Source: Natronococcus sp. CG52 (GTDB lineage: Archaea > Halobacteriota > Halobacteria > Halobacteriales > Natrialbaceae). From it: 64,000 nt of DNA. The notes below the pieces were generated by a model. The model was not told the DNA's origin. It did no database searches and worked only from the letters and a program-made list of their open reading frames with translations. The position numbers and the translations under genes are program-made. Shown piece after piece: positions 40,994 to 50,691 of the stretch. The stretch is taken from NCBI RefSeq assembly GCF_023913515.1, contig NZ_CP099391.1, positions 682,001 to 746,000 of the forward strand, in the 5' to 3' direction. Positions within the stretch are counted from its first letter, which is position 1. Each line of letters begins with the position of its first letter.

Positions 40994-41024
40994 CGGAACA
41001 CTGTTCCGGCGTAGCGCTTAAGCG
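40994..41024 (-). promoter_or_regulatory. NMN adenylyltransferase promoter with palindromic operator
   Basis: CGGAACA-C-TGTTCCG at 40994-41008 is a perfect palindrome lying at the expected transcription start. The TATA-like GCTTAAGC at 41017-41024 is placed 25-32 bp before the ATG. A repressor bound here would block initiation. Confidence 0.55.
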
Positions 41025-41233
41025 TGGCGAGTTTTCTGCCCTGCTGGTCCCGTCGGCCGACTGACCGGAAGGGAGATATTTCCGGCGAATTCTCGGAACC
41101 GAACGGATTCCCCCTCGGCGTAATCGTGCTACACTGGCTCCGTAGTCTCTGATTTCGGGCACTAGCGCAACGCTCCGCATGGAGAAAGTATATCAGTCGC
41201 AATCCCTTCGGATCAGGTACCGAACAGAGTTCT

Positions 41234-43399
41234 ATGAGTAACGATACGAACGTTGACGACTCCCCTGAAGGCGCATCTGACGCCGCTCCCGACGAGACCC
41301 GAGAGGAGCAGCGTCCGGAGCGCCAAGGGGATCGGTCGCCGAATATGGACGACGGCGACCAGACCGACGAGTCCGGCGGCGCCCCGGACGAGGAATTTGA
41401 CCCCGAGTCGGGCATCGACGAGACCGAGGACGAAGTCGAAACGGTCGAAGACCTCGGCAGCACCGTCGAAGTCGATCCGGGTGTCGAAGTCGACGAGGAG
41501 AACGCTGAGGACGATCTGCTCGGCGGACTCAAGATCGACTCGACGGCGGATATCGAGGTTCCCGACCGCCTCGTCGACCAGGTCATCGGACAGGACGAAG
41601 CTCGAGACATTATCATCAAGGCGGCCAAGCAGCGCCGACACGTGATGATGATCGGCTCGCCGGGTACCGGCAAGTCGATGCTGGCGAAGGCGATGAGTCA
41701 GCTCCTGCCCCAGGAAGATCTGCAAGACGTTCTCGTCTACCACAACCCGGACGACGGCAACGAGCCGAAGGTCCGGACCGTCCCCGCCGGCAAGGGCGAA
41801 CAGATTATCGACGCGCACAAGGAGGAAGCTCGCAAGCGCAACCAGATGCGGTCGATCCTGATGTGGATCATCATCGCGATCGTCGTCGGGTACGCTATCC
41901 TCGCCCGACAGATCCTGCTTGGTATCCTCGCAGCGGGTATCATCTGGTTCATCTTCCGCTACACCAGCCGCGGCACGGACGCGATGGTGCCGAACATGAT
42001 CGTCGACAACGGCGATCAGCGCACCGCGCCGTTCGAGGACGCGACCGGCGCCCACGCCGGCGCGCTGCTCGGCGACGTCCGCCACGACCCGTTCCAGTCC
42101 GGCGGGATGGAGACGCCGTCTCACGACCGGGTCGAACCCGGCGGGATACACAAGGCCAACAAGGGTGTGCTGTTCGTCGACGAGATCAATACCCTCGACG
42201 TACGCACCCAGCAGAAGCTGATGACGGCGATCCAGGAGGGCGAGTTCTCGATCACCGGACAGTCCGAGCGCTCCTCGGGCGCGATGGTCCAGACCGAACC
42301 CGTCCCCTGTGACTTCGTCATGATCGCTGCAGGGAACCTGGACGCGATGGAGAACATGCACCCCGCACTCCGGAGCCGTATCAAGGGCTACGGGTACGAG
42401 GTGTACATGGACGACACCATCGAGGACACGCCCGAGATGCGCCGGAAGTACGCCCGCTTCATCGCCCAGGAGGTCGAACGCGACGGGCGCCTGCCCCACT
42501 TCGAGCGCGAGGCCGTCGAGGAAATCATCCTCGAGGCCAAGCGCCGTGCGGGCCGCAAGGAACACCTCACGCTGCTGTTCCGGAACCTCGGCGGTCTCGT
42601 GCGGGTGGCCGGCGACATCGCCCGCGCCGAGGACCGCGAGTACACGACGCGCGACGACGTCCTGCAGGCCAAGGACCGTTCGCGCTCGATCGAGCAACAG
42701 CTCGCCGACGACTACATCGAGCGCCGCAAGGACTACGAACTGCAGGTCACCCAGGACGGCGTCGAGGGCCGCGTCAACGGCCTCGCCGTCATGGGCGAGG
42801 ACTCCGGTATCATGCTCCCCGTGATGGCCGAAATCGCGCCCGCACAGGGCCAGGGTCAGGTCATCGCGACCGGCCAGCTGAAGGAGATGGCCGAGGAGTC
42901 CGTCCAGAACGTCTCCGCGATCATCAAGAAGTTCTCGGACGTGAACCTCTCGGAGAAGGACGTCCACATCCAGTTCGTCCAGGCCGGACAGCAGGGCGTC
43001 GACGGCGACTCCGCCTCGATCACGGTGGCGACGGCCGTCATCAGCGCGCTCGAGGACATCCCGATCGACCAGTCGGTCGCCATGACCGGCTCGCTCTCGG
43101 TCCGGGGCGACGTCCTCCCGGTCGGCGGCGTGACCCACAAGATCGAGGCCGCCGCGAAGGCCGGCTGCAGCAAGGTCATCATCCCCCAGGCCAACGAACA
43201 GGACGTGATGATCGAAGACGAGTACGCCGAGATGATCGAGATCATCCCGTGTTCGAACATCAGCGAAGTCCTCGACGTCGCCCTGATGGGCGAGCCGAAG
43301 AAGGACTCGCTGGTCGATCGACTCAAGTCGATCACCGGATCGGCGTTCGACCAGCAGGCCGTCGGCGGTGCCGGCGGTTCGAACCCGAGTCCGCAGTAA
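41234..43399 (+). CDS. lonB: Membrane-bound Lon-type protease LonB
   Basis: ATP-dependent protease anchored in the membrane, known to be essential in Haloferax. It has 721 residues. An acidic N-terminus of about 100 residues comes first. Walker A is GSPGTGKSMLAKAM near residue 140. Two membrane helices are inserted in the AAA module (MWIIIAIVVGYAILA, then ILLGILAAGIIWFIF). Walker B is GVLFVDEINTL. The protease domain has the catalytic dyad Ser593 in DGDSASI and Lys636 in THKIEAA. TATA at 41188-41194. The CPBP gene starts on the next base. Confidence 0.96.
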   Translation: MSNDTNVDDSPEGASDAAPDETREEQRPERQGDRSPNMDDGDQTDESGGAPDEEFDPESGIDETEDEVETVEDLGSTVEVDPGVEVDEENAEDDLLGGLKIDSTADIEVPDRLVDQVIGQDEARDIIIKAAKQRRHVMMIGSPGTGKSMLAKAMSQLLPQEDLQDVLVYHNPDDGNEPKVRTVPAGKGEQIIDAHKEEARKRNQMRSILMWIIIAIVVGYAILARQILLGILAAGIIWFIFRYTSRGTDAMVPNMIVDNGDQRTAPFEDATGAHAGALLGDVRHDPFQSGGMETPSHDRVEPGGIHKANKGVLFVDEINTLDVRTQQKLMTAIQEGEFSITGQSERSSGAMVQTEPVPCDFVMIAAGNLDAMENMHPALRSRIKGYGYEVYMDDTIEDTPEMRRKYARFIAQEVERDGRLPHFEREAVEEIILEAKRRAGRKEHLTLLFRNLGGLVRVAGDIARAEDREYTTRDDVLQAKDRSRSIEQQLADDYIERRKDYELQVTQDGVEGRVNGLAVMGEDSGIMLPVMAEIAPAQGQGQVIATGQLKEMAEESVQNVSAIIKKFSDVNLSEKDVHIQFVQAGQQGVDGDSASITVATAVISALEDIPIDQSVAMTGSLSVRGDVLPVGGVTHKIEAAAKAGCSKVIIPQANEQDVMIEDEYAEMIEIIPCSNISEVLDVALMGEPKKDSLVDRLKSITGSAFDQQAVGGAGGSNPSPQ

Positions 43400-44338
43400 A
43401 TGGCCGACTGGACGGCGTTCGCGGCTATCACGGGCGTCGTCCTCGCGTTGCTGCTCGTTCTTTCCACCCTCACGCAGTCCGCGTTCGAGGATGCGGATCT
43501 CGATACCGATTCCAGTGCCGACGCCGAATCGGGAAGCGAGACCGACTCCGTCGATTCGATACCGGAGCGCGAGAGCACTACCCCCGAGACACCGACTCCC
43601 GGCGAGTCCGCCGTCTCGGCGAGGGAGTCGGACGACGCGACCACCGGCCTCGAGAACAGCGCCGACGAATCCGCCGAACCGACGGTTCGCGAGCGGCCGC
43701 GCGCTGGCGACCGAAGGGTCGATCCGGAGTCGCTGACGACGGGCACGGTGCTCGCGAACGTCGCGGCGTCGCAGGGGCTGTTCGCGCTCGTGTTGCTCGG
43801 CGCCGTGGTCTACACCGGGATTCCGGCCGACGCCCTGGGTATCGAGTTCTCGCAGTCGTATCTCGAGAGGGGCCTGCTCCTGGGCACCGTGTTCGGCCTC
43901 GCACTTTACGTCGCGAACGAACTCGGGGCCGCGACCGCGACGCGGTTCGGCTTCGACCACGACGAGCAGTTGCGGGAACTGCTCGCACCCGAGTCGGTCC
44001 AGGGATGGCTCGTCCTGTTGGGGGTCGTGCTCCCGATCATCGCGGTCTTCGAGGAGTTGCTCTTTCGGGCGGCGCTGATCGGCACGCTTTCCGTCGGCTT
44101 CGGACTCTCGCCGTGGCTGCTGGCCGTCGTCTCGTCGGTCGCGTTCGCGGTCGGTCACGGGATGCAGGGCAGCGTCGGAATCGTCGTCACCGGCGTCCTC
44201 GGGTTCGTCCTCGCGGCCATCTACGTCGTCACCGGGAGCTTCCTGGTGGTCGTGGTCGCCCACTATCTCGTCAACGCCCTCGAGTTCCTCGTCCACGAGG
44301 GTCTCGAGTTCGAGTGGGCGGAAACCCTCGAAAGCTAA
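43400..44338 (+). CDS. CPBP-family intramembrane metalloprotease
   Basis: A 312-residue membrane protein of the CAAX-protease/bacteriocin-processing (CPBP, ABI) family. One N-terminal helix is followed by an acidic loop of about 90 residues and then six or so helices. The catalytic signature is FEELLFRAALIGTLS (E-E-x-x-x-R), and AVGHGMQG and VVAHYLVNAL supply the His ligands. The ATG directly follows the lonB stop with no spacer, so it is translated from the same message. A membrane quality-control unit is suggested. Confidence 0.92.
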   Translation: MADWTAFAAITGVVLALLLVLSTLTQSAFEDADLDTDSSADAESGSETDSVDSIPERESTTPETPTPGESAVSARESDDATTGLENSADESAEPTVRERPRAGDRRVDPESLTTGTVLANVAASQGLFALVLLGAVVYTGIPADALGIEFSQSYLERGLLLGTVFGLALYVANELGAATATRFGFDHDEQLRELLAPESVQGWLVLLGVVLPIIAVFEELLFRAALIGTLSVGFGLSPWLLAVVSSVAFAVGHGMQGSVGIVVTGVLGFVLAAIYVVTGSFLVVVVAHYLVNALEFLVHEGLEFEWAETLES

Positions 44339-44363
44339 GAGGACCGACCTGTAGGGATCGGAT

Positions 44364-44711
44364 ATGAACGGGACGATCGACCTGTCGGAGTCGGCGCGCC
44401 GACTGATCGTGTACGGGGTAATATTCTATTTCTCACTGTTCCTCTACGCGACGATCGCCGACGACCCGACCGCGATGTACGCAACCGAGTTCGTCTTCGG
44501 CGCGATCGCGATCGGGATCGGGGCGATCCTCTTCCGGGAGGCCGAGATGGAGCTGTCGGTCGTCATGGGTGCCGCGGTCTGTCTCGTCTCGGGCGGCCTG
44601 CTCCAGTTCGCCTACCTGTTCACCCGGCTGCTGGTGTTCGACCTGGCGACGTCGCTGCTCGTCTTCACCGGTATCGGGCTCTACATCTACGCGGCCTGGT
44701 ACAGCGAGTAG
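44364..44711 (+). CDS. Four-helix membrane protein
   Basis: A 115-residue protein with four hydrophobic helices (for example LIVYGVIFYFSLFLYATI and FVFGAIAIGIGAILF), short loops, and a final YIYAAWYSE. I do not recognise a family. It lies 25 bp after the CPBP gene on the same strand and may belong to the lonB-CPBP transcript. Confidence 0.75.
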   Translation: MNGTIDLSESARRLIVYGVIFYFSLFLYATIADDPTAMYATEFVFGAIAIGIGAILFREAEMELSVVMGAAVCLVSGGLLQFAYLFTRLLVFDLATSLLVFTGIGLYIYAAWYSE

Positions 44712-44797
44712 GCGCTTTCCGTCGAGTACTCGAGCACTTTCGCCGTCTAAAACGAGTTCGGCCGCTGGTCGGACGTACCTCGGTGCTGGGACCCGTC

Positions 44798-45268
44798 TTA
44801 CAGCCCCTCGAGCGAGCGCAACTTCTGTTCGATCGGCGGCGGTGCGGCGCTCGGCCCGTCGCGAACGCGGTGGTCGGGGATCAGGATCGGTGCCGGGTTA
44901 CTGTCCAGCGCCGTCCGCGCCAGGTTTACGTCCTCGTTGTCGTCCGGATCGAGTTCGGGCGTCATTCGGGTGAGGGTTCGGACGTCGACCTGATCGCCGT
45001 AGGGGATCTCCCGGACCTGCTCTAACACCGTGCGCTGGTCGGTTGGCATCGTCAGCGCGACCTGAACGTCGCCGAACTCGATCTCCTCGAGGCCGTCGAG
45101 ATACTCGAAGATCCGCTCGAGCACGGGGTGATCGGTTTCGGCGTCCGATTCCGGGGTCTTCGGAAACGTAACGCGCAACACCCGCCCGCTCGCGGCTCCG
45201 AGTTGGACGTATCGGTCGAGGTACGACGACTCCTTCGCGTAAATGCCAGCGTCCGTGGCCTCCTCCAT
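44798..45268 (-). CDS. MGMT-like (alkyltransferase-like) protein without the active Cys
   Basis: A 156-residue protein. The N-terminal half shows [19 protein letters not shown]. The C-terminal half resembles the DNA-binding domain of O6-alkylguanine transferase: [17 protein letters not shown], then [18 protein letters not shown]. The methyl-accepting Cys of the usual PCHR motif is replaced by Asp132 (PDHRV), so direct alkyl transfer is impossible by the known route. It would be classed with alkyltransferase-like proteins that flag lesions. ATG 45268. Confidence 0.8.
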   Translation of the reverse strand: MEEATDAGIYAKESSYLDRYVQLGAASGRVLRVTFPKTPESDAETDHPVLERIFEYLDGLEEIEFGDVQVALTMPTDQRTVLEQVREIPYGDQVDVRTLTRMTPELDPDDNEDVNLARTALDSNPAPILIPDHRVRDGPSAAPPPIEQKLRSLEGL

Positions 45269-45331
45269 ACCGGACCGATAGGGGAGACAGCCTTGAATAT
45301 TCGCCGGTCGGTTCGGTTCGATGACGCAAGC

Positions 45332-45361
45332 CTTATGTACATAACAGTACGTCAGTGTACA
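45332..45361 (+). promoter_or_regulatory. trpC promoter with two TGTACA boxes
   Basis: TGTACA occurs at 45336-45341 and again at 45356-45361, 20 bp apart, with a further GTAC at 45347-45350. The first box overlaps the TATA-like CTTATGTA (45332-45339); the second is at the transcription start, directly before the ATG at 45365. TGTACA is the TRP-box consensus bound by TrpY in Methanothermobacter. Confidence 0.55.
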
Positions 45362-45364
45362 ATA

Positions 45365-46162
45365 ATGAACTCTCGAACGGAGCTGGCTCCCGCTGTCCAG
45401 TCCATCCTCGAGGCGGCCCGGGAGCGAACGGGCGGCGATCGCGACCGCCTGACCGTCGAGGCGCGGTCGCTCCCCGACGCGCTGGCTCGAGCGGAGGCGG
45501 ACGGTCGCATCCCGATCATCGCGGAGGTGAAACCGACGAGTCCGACCGCCGACGGAACGCGCACGGACGATCCCGTCGAACTGGCCGAGGCGATGGTCGA
45601 GGGCGGCGCGGCGGCGATCTCGGTGCTCACCGAGCCGTCGCACTTCGGCGGCTCTCCCGACGCGCTCCGTCGGGTTCGCGAGGCCGTCGACGTCCCCGTC
45701 CTCCGGAAGGACTTCGTGCTCGACGAGGACGGGATGGACGTCGTCGAAGCCGATCTCCTCCTGCTTATCGCGCGGTTCGTAGACGATCTCGAGGAACTGA
45801 TCGCGGCCGCCCGCGAGCGCGGCTTCCAGCCGCTCGTCGAGGTTCACGACCGCGAGGAACTCGAGACCGCGCTCGAGGCGGGTGCCGAGATCATCGGCGT
45901 GAACAACCGGGATCTGGCGCGACTCGAGGTCGATCTCGGAACGTTTGAATCCGTCAGTCCCCACGCTCCGGACGACGTGACGCTGATCGCCGAAAGCGGC
46001 GTGTCGACGCCGGGAGACGTCCGGCGGATGCGCGAGGCGGGCGCAGACGCGCTGCTCGTCGGCAGCGCCATCATGGACCACGGCGGCGACAGCGACGTGA
46101 GAGAGAACGCGCGACGACTGACGCGAGCGACGAACCTCGGAGGCGAGACCGATCATGAGTGA
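45365..46162 (+). CDS. trpC: Indole-3-glycerol phosphate synthase
   Basis: Fourth step of tryptophan synthesis, closing the indole ring. It has 265 residues in a TIM-barrel. Catalytic segments are [14 protein letters not shown] (Glu/Lys), [22 protein letters not shown] (catalytic Lys), LIGVNNRDL-type [16 protein letters not shown], and [15 protein letters not shown] 45365 is leaderless behind the TGTACA-box promoter. It overlaps trpB by 8 bp. Confidence 0.96.
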   Translation: MNSRTELAPAVQSILEAARERTGGDRDRLTVEARSLPDALARAEADGRIPIIAEVKPTSPTADGTRTDDPVELAEAMVEGGAAAISVLTEPSHFGGSPDALRRVREAVDVPVLRKDFVLDEDGMDVVEADLLLLIARFVDDLEELIAAARERGFQPLVEVHDREELETALEAGAEIIGVNNRDLARLEVDLGTFESVSPHAPDDVTLIAESGVSTPGDVRRMREAGADALLVGSAIMDHGGDSDVRENARRLTRATNLGGETDHE

Positions 46163-47414
46163 AAGCCAACGCAACCGCGAGCGGGATAGCGACGCCACGT
46201 TCGGAGAGTACGGCGGACAGTACGTGCCCGAGGCGCTGATGCCGGCGCTGCGGGAACTCGAGGACGCCTACGAGCGATACGTCCTCGAGAACGAGGACGG
46301 CTTCATGGACGAGTTCCGCGAGCGGATGCGGGACTTCGGCGGTCGACCGACGCCGCTGCAGCGCGCGGATCGCCTCAGCGAGCGCTACGACCGCGAGATC
46401 TACCTCAAGCGCGAAGACCTCGTCCACGGCGGCGCCCACAAGTTGAACAACGCGCTCGGACAGGTGCTGCTCGCGAAGTACATGGGCAAAGAGCGGATCA
46501 TCGCCGAGACGGGCGCCGGCCAGCACGGGACGGCGACCGCGATGGCCGCGGCCCACCTCGACATGCCCTGCGAGATCTACATGGGCCGGACCGACGTCAA
46601 CCGCCAGCGGCCGAACGTCTACCGGATGCGGATGAACGGCGCCGAGGTGAACCCCGTCGACGCCGGCAGCGCGACCCTGAAGGAGGCGATCAACGAGACG
46701 ATGCGCGACTGGGCGACGACCGTCGAGCGAACCCACTACGTGATCGGGTCGGTCGTCGGCCCGCACCCGTTCCCGAAACTCGTCCGGGACTTCCAGGCGG
46801 TTATCGGCCGGGAAGCCCGTATGCAGATTCAGGAACAGGCCGGTCGGCTCCCCGACAGCGTCGTCGCCTGCGCGGGCGGCGGCTCGAACACGATGGGGGC
46901 GTTCCACGAGTTCATCCCTGACGACGAAGTGGCACTCTACGCGGTGGAAGCCGGCGGCTCGAGCCTCGAGATCGACGAGGCGGAGGGGCTCGCCCCCAAC
47001 TCCGCGACGCTCTCGACGGGCACCGACGGCGTGCTCCACGGCGCGATGACCAAGCTGCTCCAGAGCGGTGACGGACAGATCATGGAATCACACAGCGTCA
47101 GTGCGGGCCTCGACTACGCCGGCGTCGGCCCCGAACTCTCGCACCTGGTCGACACCGGGCGTGTCACGCCCGCGAGCGTCGACGACGACGCCGCGCTCAA
47201 CGGCTTCCACCGGCTCTCGCGGCTCGAGGGGATCATCCCGGCGCTCGAGTCGAGTCACGCGCTCGGCTACTTGGAGGAGAAGTACGAGAATCTCGGCGAT
47301 CTCGTCGTCGTCAACGTCTCCGGTCGCGGCGACAAGGACCTCGAGACGGTGCTCGAGGAGACCGAGAAGCGCGATCTCGAGGCCGCGCCCGAAGTGGGGG
47401 TGTTCGACCAGTGA
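46155..47414 (+). CDS. trpB: Tryptophan synthase beta subunit
   Basis: PLP enzyme joining indole and serine. It has 419 residues. It begins with the typical [17 protein letters not shown]. The PLP-binding Lys96 is in [25 protein letters not shown] follows, and the phosphate-binding loop is [15 protein letters not shown]. This is the classic TrpB1 form. The start overlaps trpC by 8 bp, and the stop overlaps the trpA GTG, so the three are translationally coupled. Confidence 0.97.
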   Translation: MSESQRNRERDSDATFGEYGGQYVPEALMPALRELEDAYERYVLENEDGFMDEFRERMRDFGGRPTPLQRADRLSERYDREIYLKREDLVHGGAHKLNNALGQVLLAKYMGKERIIAETGAGQHGTATAMAAAHLDMPCEIYMGRTDVNRQRPNVYRMRMNGAEVNPVDAGSATLKEAINETMRDWATTVERTHYVIGSVVGPHPFPKLVRDFQAVIGREARMQIQEQAGRLPDSVVACAGGGSNTMGAFHEFIPDDEVALYAVEAGGSSLEIDEAEGLAPNSATLSTGTDGVLHGAMTKLLQSGDGQIMESHSVSAGLDYAGVGPELSHLVDTGRVTPASVDDDAALNGFHRLSRLEGIIPALESSHALGYLEEKYENLGDLVVVNVSGRGDKDLETVLEETEKRDLEAAPEVGVFDQ

Positions 47415-48406
47415 CGCGCGAGAGTCGTGCGGAGCGAGAATCTCGGAAGGACGAGCGGGGAGCGAATGCGAGGAGTGATCGACGGGAGCACCTCGAAAAG
47501 CGACCGGTGAACCGTGAGCAGCGACCCGTGAGCGCCGAGGTTCGCACCGATGGCGGCGAACCGAGCACCGACTACGACAGTGACGTCGAAGCCGCCATCC
47601 GCGAGAACCGCCCTGCCCTCATCACGTACATCACCGCGGGTGATCCCTCGCTCGAGGATACGAAGGAGTACGTCGAGGCCCTGGACCGCGGCGGCGCGGA
47701 CCTGATCGAACTCGGCCTGCCGTTCTCGGAGCCGATCGCGGAGGGGCCGACGATCCAGGCCGCGATCAACCGCGCGCTGGATGCGGGGACGACCCCCCAG
47801 GGGTTCTTCGAACTCGTCGACGAACTCGAGACGGAGGCGCCGCTGCTGGTGATGACGTACTACAATATGATCCTGCAGTATGGATCGGAACCTGATGTCC
47901 GCCCGTTCGTCGAGCGCGCCGCCGAGGCCGGTCTCTCGGGCGTTATCGTCCCCGACCTCCCCGCGGAGGAAGCCGACCCGCTGCGCGAGGCCTGCGACGA
48001 CCACGGACTCGACCTCGTCTTTATCGTCGCGCCGACGACCGAGGGTGAGCGCCTCGAGACGATCATGTCCCACGTATCGGGATTCGCCTACGTCCAGGCT
48101 CGACTCGGGACGACGGGCGCTCGAGCGGACGTCTCGAACGCGACCCACGACAGCCTGACCCGATTGGCCGACTACGACGTCCCCAAGGCCGTCGGCTTCG
48201 GCGTCAGCGAGGGCGACCACGCCGCCGAGATCGTCGAGGCGGGCGCCGACGGCGTCATCGTCGGCAGCGCGCTCGTCGACATCGTTGCGGACCGCGGGGA
48301 GGGAGACGCGCCCGCGGCGGCCGATCTCGAGGCCAAGGCCCGCGAACTCAAACGCGGCGCGCTCCGCGGCGCCGGGGTAGATGTACCGGAACCAGAACAG
48401 CCATAA
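47411..48406 (+). CDS. trpA: Tryptophan synthase alpha subunit
   Basis: Releases indole from indoleglycerol phosphate for TrpB. It has 331 residues, longer than usual: the first 50 are a charged Arg/Glu-rich stretch of doubtful function before [17 protein letters not shown]. The catalytic Glu is in [20 protein letters not shown]; the acid equivalent to Asp60 of the bacterial enzyme is Glu here. The start is GTG 47411 overlapping the trpB stop; a later start near the barrel is possible, because GTG/ATG usage in the extension is unclear. Confidence 0.94.
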   Translation: MTRESRAERESRKDERGANARSDRREHLEKRPVNREQRPVSAEVRTDGGEPSTDYDSDVEAAIRENRPALITYITAGDPSLEDTKEYVEALDRGGADLIELGLPFSEPIAEGPTIQAAINRALDAGTTPQGFFELVDELETEAPLLVMTYYNMILQYGSEPDVRPFVERAAEAGLSGVIVPDLPAEEADPLREACDDHGLDLVFIVAPTTEGERLETIMSHVSGFAYVQARLGTTGARADVSNATHDSLTRLADYDVPKAVGFGVSEGDHAAEIVEAGADGVIVGSALVDIVADRGEGDAPAAADLEAKARELKRGALRGAGVDVPEPEQP

Positions 48407-48430
48407 CCACCTGATTGCTAGACACTCGCA

Positions 48431-49225
48431 ATGACCACCGGAATCGACGCACGACTCGACCGAATCGGTACAGACGGATCGTACGTAATCGTCCCGATGG
48501 ACCACGGTATCACGCTCGGTGCCGTCCAGGGCCTGAAAGACATCGAATCGACCATCGACGGCGTGACCCGCGGCGGCGCCGACGCCGTCCTCACGCAGAA
48601 GGGGATCGCGCCGCGCGTCCACGAGAACAAGAACGGCAAGGGCTACATCGTCCACCTCAACGCCTCGACGACGATCGGCCCCGACGAGCAGGACAAGCGC
48701 ATGACGGGCACCGTCGAAGAGGCGATCCGCGCGGGTGCCGACGCCGTCTCTTTCCACATCAACGTCGGCTCGAACTACGAACCGGATCAGACCGCGCAGC
48801 TGTCGGAGGTCACCGAGAGGGCCGCTCGCTTCGGAATTCCCGTCCTCGCGATGGCCTACGCCCGCGGGCCGGGCGTCGACTCCGCGGATCCCGAGGCGCT
48901 CGGCCACGCGGTTCGACTCGCCGAAGAGGTCGGCGCCGACCTCGTGAAGACGGGCTACAGCGGCGACGCCGATAGCTTTCAGCACGTCGTCGAGTCGACC
49001 CGTCTCCCGGTCGTCATCGCCGGCGGCTCGAAAGGGACCGACCGCGAGACCATCGAGATGGTTCGCGGAGCGATGGACGGCGGCGGCGCCGGGATCTCCA
49101 TGGGTCGGTCGATCTTCCAGCACGAGGATCCCGAAGCTATCGCGACGGCCGTCTCCGGGGTCGTCCACGACGATCTCTCGGTCGACGACGCGCTCGCGGA
49201 GTCCGGGCTGGCGCTCGAGGTCTGA
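48431..49225 (+). CDS. 2-amino-3,7-dideoxy-D-threo-hept-6-ulosonate synthase
   Basis: First step of the archaeal route to 3-dehydroquinate, an aldolase-type enzyme using aspartate semialdehyde and a deoxy-keto-hexose phosphate. It has 264 residues. YVIVPMDHGITLGAVQGLKD, TQKGIAPRVHEN, SFHINVGSNYEPDQ and DLVKTGYSGD (Schiff-base Lys) match the family, with VVIAGGSKGTDRE at the end. It lies 24 bp after trpA and is likely in the same transcript. Its partner, 3-dehydroquinate synthase II, is at 53899. Confidence 0.93.
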   Translation: MTTGIDARLDRIGTDGSYVIVPMDHGITLGAVQGLKDIESTIDGVTRGGADAVLTQKGIAPRVHENKNGKGYIVHLNASTTIGPDEQDKRMTGTVEEAIRAGADAVSFHINVGSNYEPDQTAQLSEVTERAARFGIPVLAMAYARGPGVDSADPEALGHAVRLAEEVGADLVKTGYSGDADSFQHVVESTRLPVVIAGGSKGTDRETIEMVRGAMDGGGAGISMGRSIFQHEDPEAIATAVSGVVHDDLSVDDALAESGLALEV

Positions 49226-49423
49226 CGGTCCGCCGTAGCCGCTTCGCGCAGCGCTCTCGTCTCGTTCTCTCCCCACAGTACCGCCGACCGCCGCTCCTCG
49301 GCGGTGCCGTCCAATCCGGCCGGTTTCCCTCTCCGTTTCGGACTGGTCCGTCCACCGGAGTTACTGTCAACCCGTGAATAATTCGTATCTACTTACGGCG
49401 CCTCTGTACTACTGGAGATTACC

Positions 49424-50017
49424 ATGAGTACAACCACTTCAGAAGCCGGAACGTACTCCCTGCAGGAGGGATGGCGAACGCTCGCGCTCGCGGGCGGCGT
49501 CCTCGTATTACTCGGCCTACTCGCGATGTTGCTGCCGTTCGCGATGGGTCTCGCGATAACGTACATCGTCGGCGCGCTACTGGTCGTCGTCGGTCTCGTC
49601 CACGGCGGTCACGCCGTCACCGCACGGGGATGGCGGGGATCCCTCTGGCAACTAACGCTCGCGATCGTCTCGGTCGTCGCCGGGATCGTCCTCCTCGCCA
49701 ACCCGGTTCTCGGGCTCCTGACCCTGACGATCCTGGTCATCGCGTACCTGCTGGTAGAGGGCGTCGCGGAACTCGGAGTGAGTCTGCGAATGGCTGGCGA
49801 GCCCGGACGGGGCTGGATCGCGGCCAGCGGAGTGGTCTCGCTCGTCCTCGCGGGCCTCCTCTGGGCTGGCTTCCCAGCGGATGCGGCCTGGGCGATCGGA
49901 CTGCTCGTCGGTATCAGCCTCTTCACGACCGGCCTCTCGATGGTCGCCGTGGCCTACGGCGGCCGCCGTATCGACGAGGACGTCACCCCACCCACGACCG
50001 AACCCCGCGGCGCGTGA
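49424..50017 (+). CDS. HdeD/DUF308 family membrane protein
   Basis: A 197-residue protein with six predicted helices in three pairs (LALAGGVLVLLGLLAMLLPF, ITYIVGALLVVVGLVHGGHA and so on), typical of the HdeD-like DUF308 family, named after an acid-stress protein of E. coli. Its role in archaea is unknown. ATG 49424. The 198-bp region before it is AT-rich near 49375-49400, which fits its promoter. Confidence 0.88.
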   Translation: MSTTTSEAGTYSLQEGWRTLALAGGVLVLLGLLAMLLPFAMGLAITYIVGALLVVVGLVHGGHAVTARGWRGSLWQLTLAIVSVVAGIVLLANPVLGLLTLTILVIAYLLVEGVAELGVSLRMAGEPGRGWIAASGVVSLVLAGLLWAGFPADAAWAIGLLVGISLFTTGLSMVAVAYGGRRIDEDVTPPTTEPRGA

Positions 50018-50097
50018 ATCACCTTTTTACGAATATTTCAACCGATCGCTCGATCGCCCGCCAATAGTTATTTCGAGCGAGGGCGTACGCCGGATTC

Positions 50098-50691
50098 GTG
50101 GCCCGATCAACGATCACGACGCGACCGCTGGAGGTAACCGAGACGGGACACCTGACAGAACTGCTGTACGACGACGGCTCGAGCGACGAAGTGCTGATCT
50201 GTGCCGCCCACGGCGGGCGAGTCGAACCCGGTACCGCAGAGCAGGCGCTCGAGCTGGCGACGCGGCTCCCGGCCGCCAGCTGCTGGACCCGTCTGGGGTA
50301 CGCCGACGAGGGCGACGCGTTCGACCTGTGGCATCCGCCGTCGTCGGCGATCGATCCCGAATCGTACCCCCTGCTCGAGGAGATCGCCGACCGCGGCTTC
50401 GAGACCGTGATCAGCCTGCACGGGCTCGCCGACGACCGCGTGCTCGTCGGCGGCGGGATCGACGATGATACCAAACGGGCGGTAGCCTCGCGTCTCGAGA
50501 CGGCCGTCACGCTATCCGTCGAAACCGTCTCGGACGGGCCGTACGCCGGCGCCAGCCCGAACAACTTCGTCAACTGGCTCGCGGCTGACGGCGGCGGACT
50601 CCAGCTCGAGCAGGGGCTCACCGTCCGGGAGCGCGAGGCCGACGCCGTGGCGTCGACGCTCGAAACGGCGCTCGCGGAGGAGATACTCTAA
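50098..50691 (+). CDS. Poly-gamma-glutamate hydrolase family protein
   Basis: A 197-residue protein with the zinc-hydrolase pattern of phage-type gamma-PGA hydrolases: LICAAHGGRVEPGT near residue 34, TVISLHGLADDRVLVGGG near 104 and NNFVNWLA toward the end. Start GTG 50098. Some haloarchaea make poly-gamma-glutamate, so a role in its turnover is possible, but no synthesis gene is nearby. It overlaps the stop of the convergent phosphorylase by 4 bp. Confidence 0.85.
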   Translation: MARSTITTRPLEVTETGHLTELLYDDGSSDEVLICAAHGGRVEPGTAEQALELATRLPAASCWTRLGYADEGDAFDLWHPPSSAIDPESYPLLEEIADRGFETVISLHGLADDRVLVGGGIDDDTKRAVASRLETAVTLSVETVSDGPYAGASPNNFVNWLAADGGGLQLEQGLTVREREADAVASTLETALAEEIL

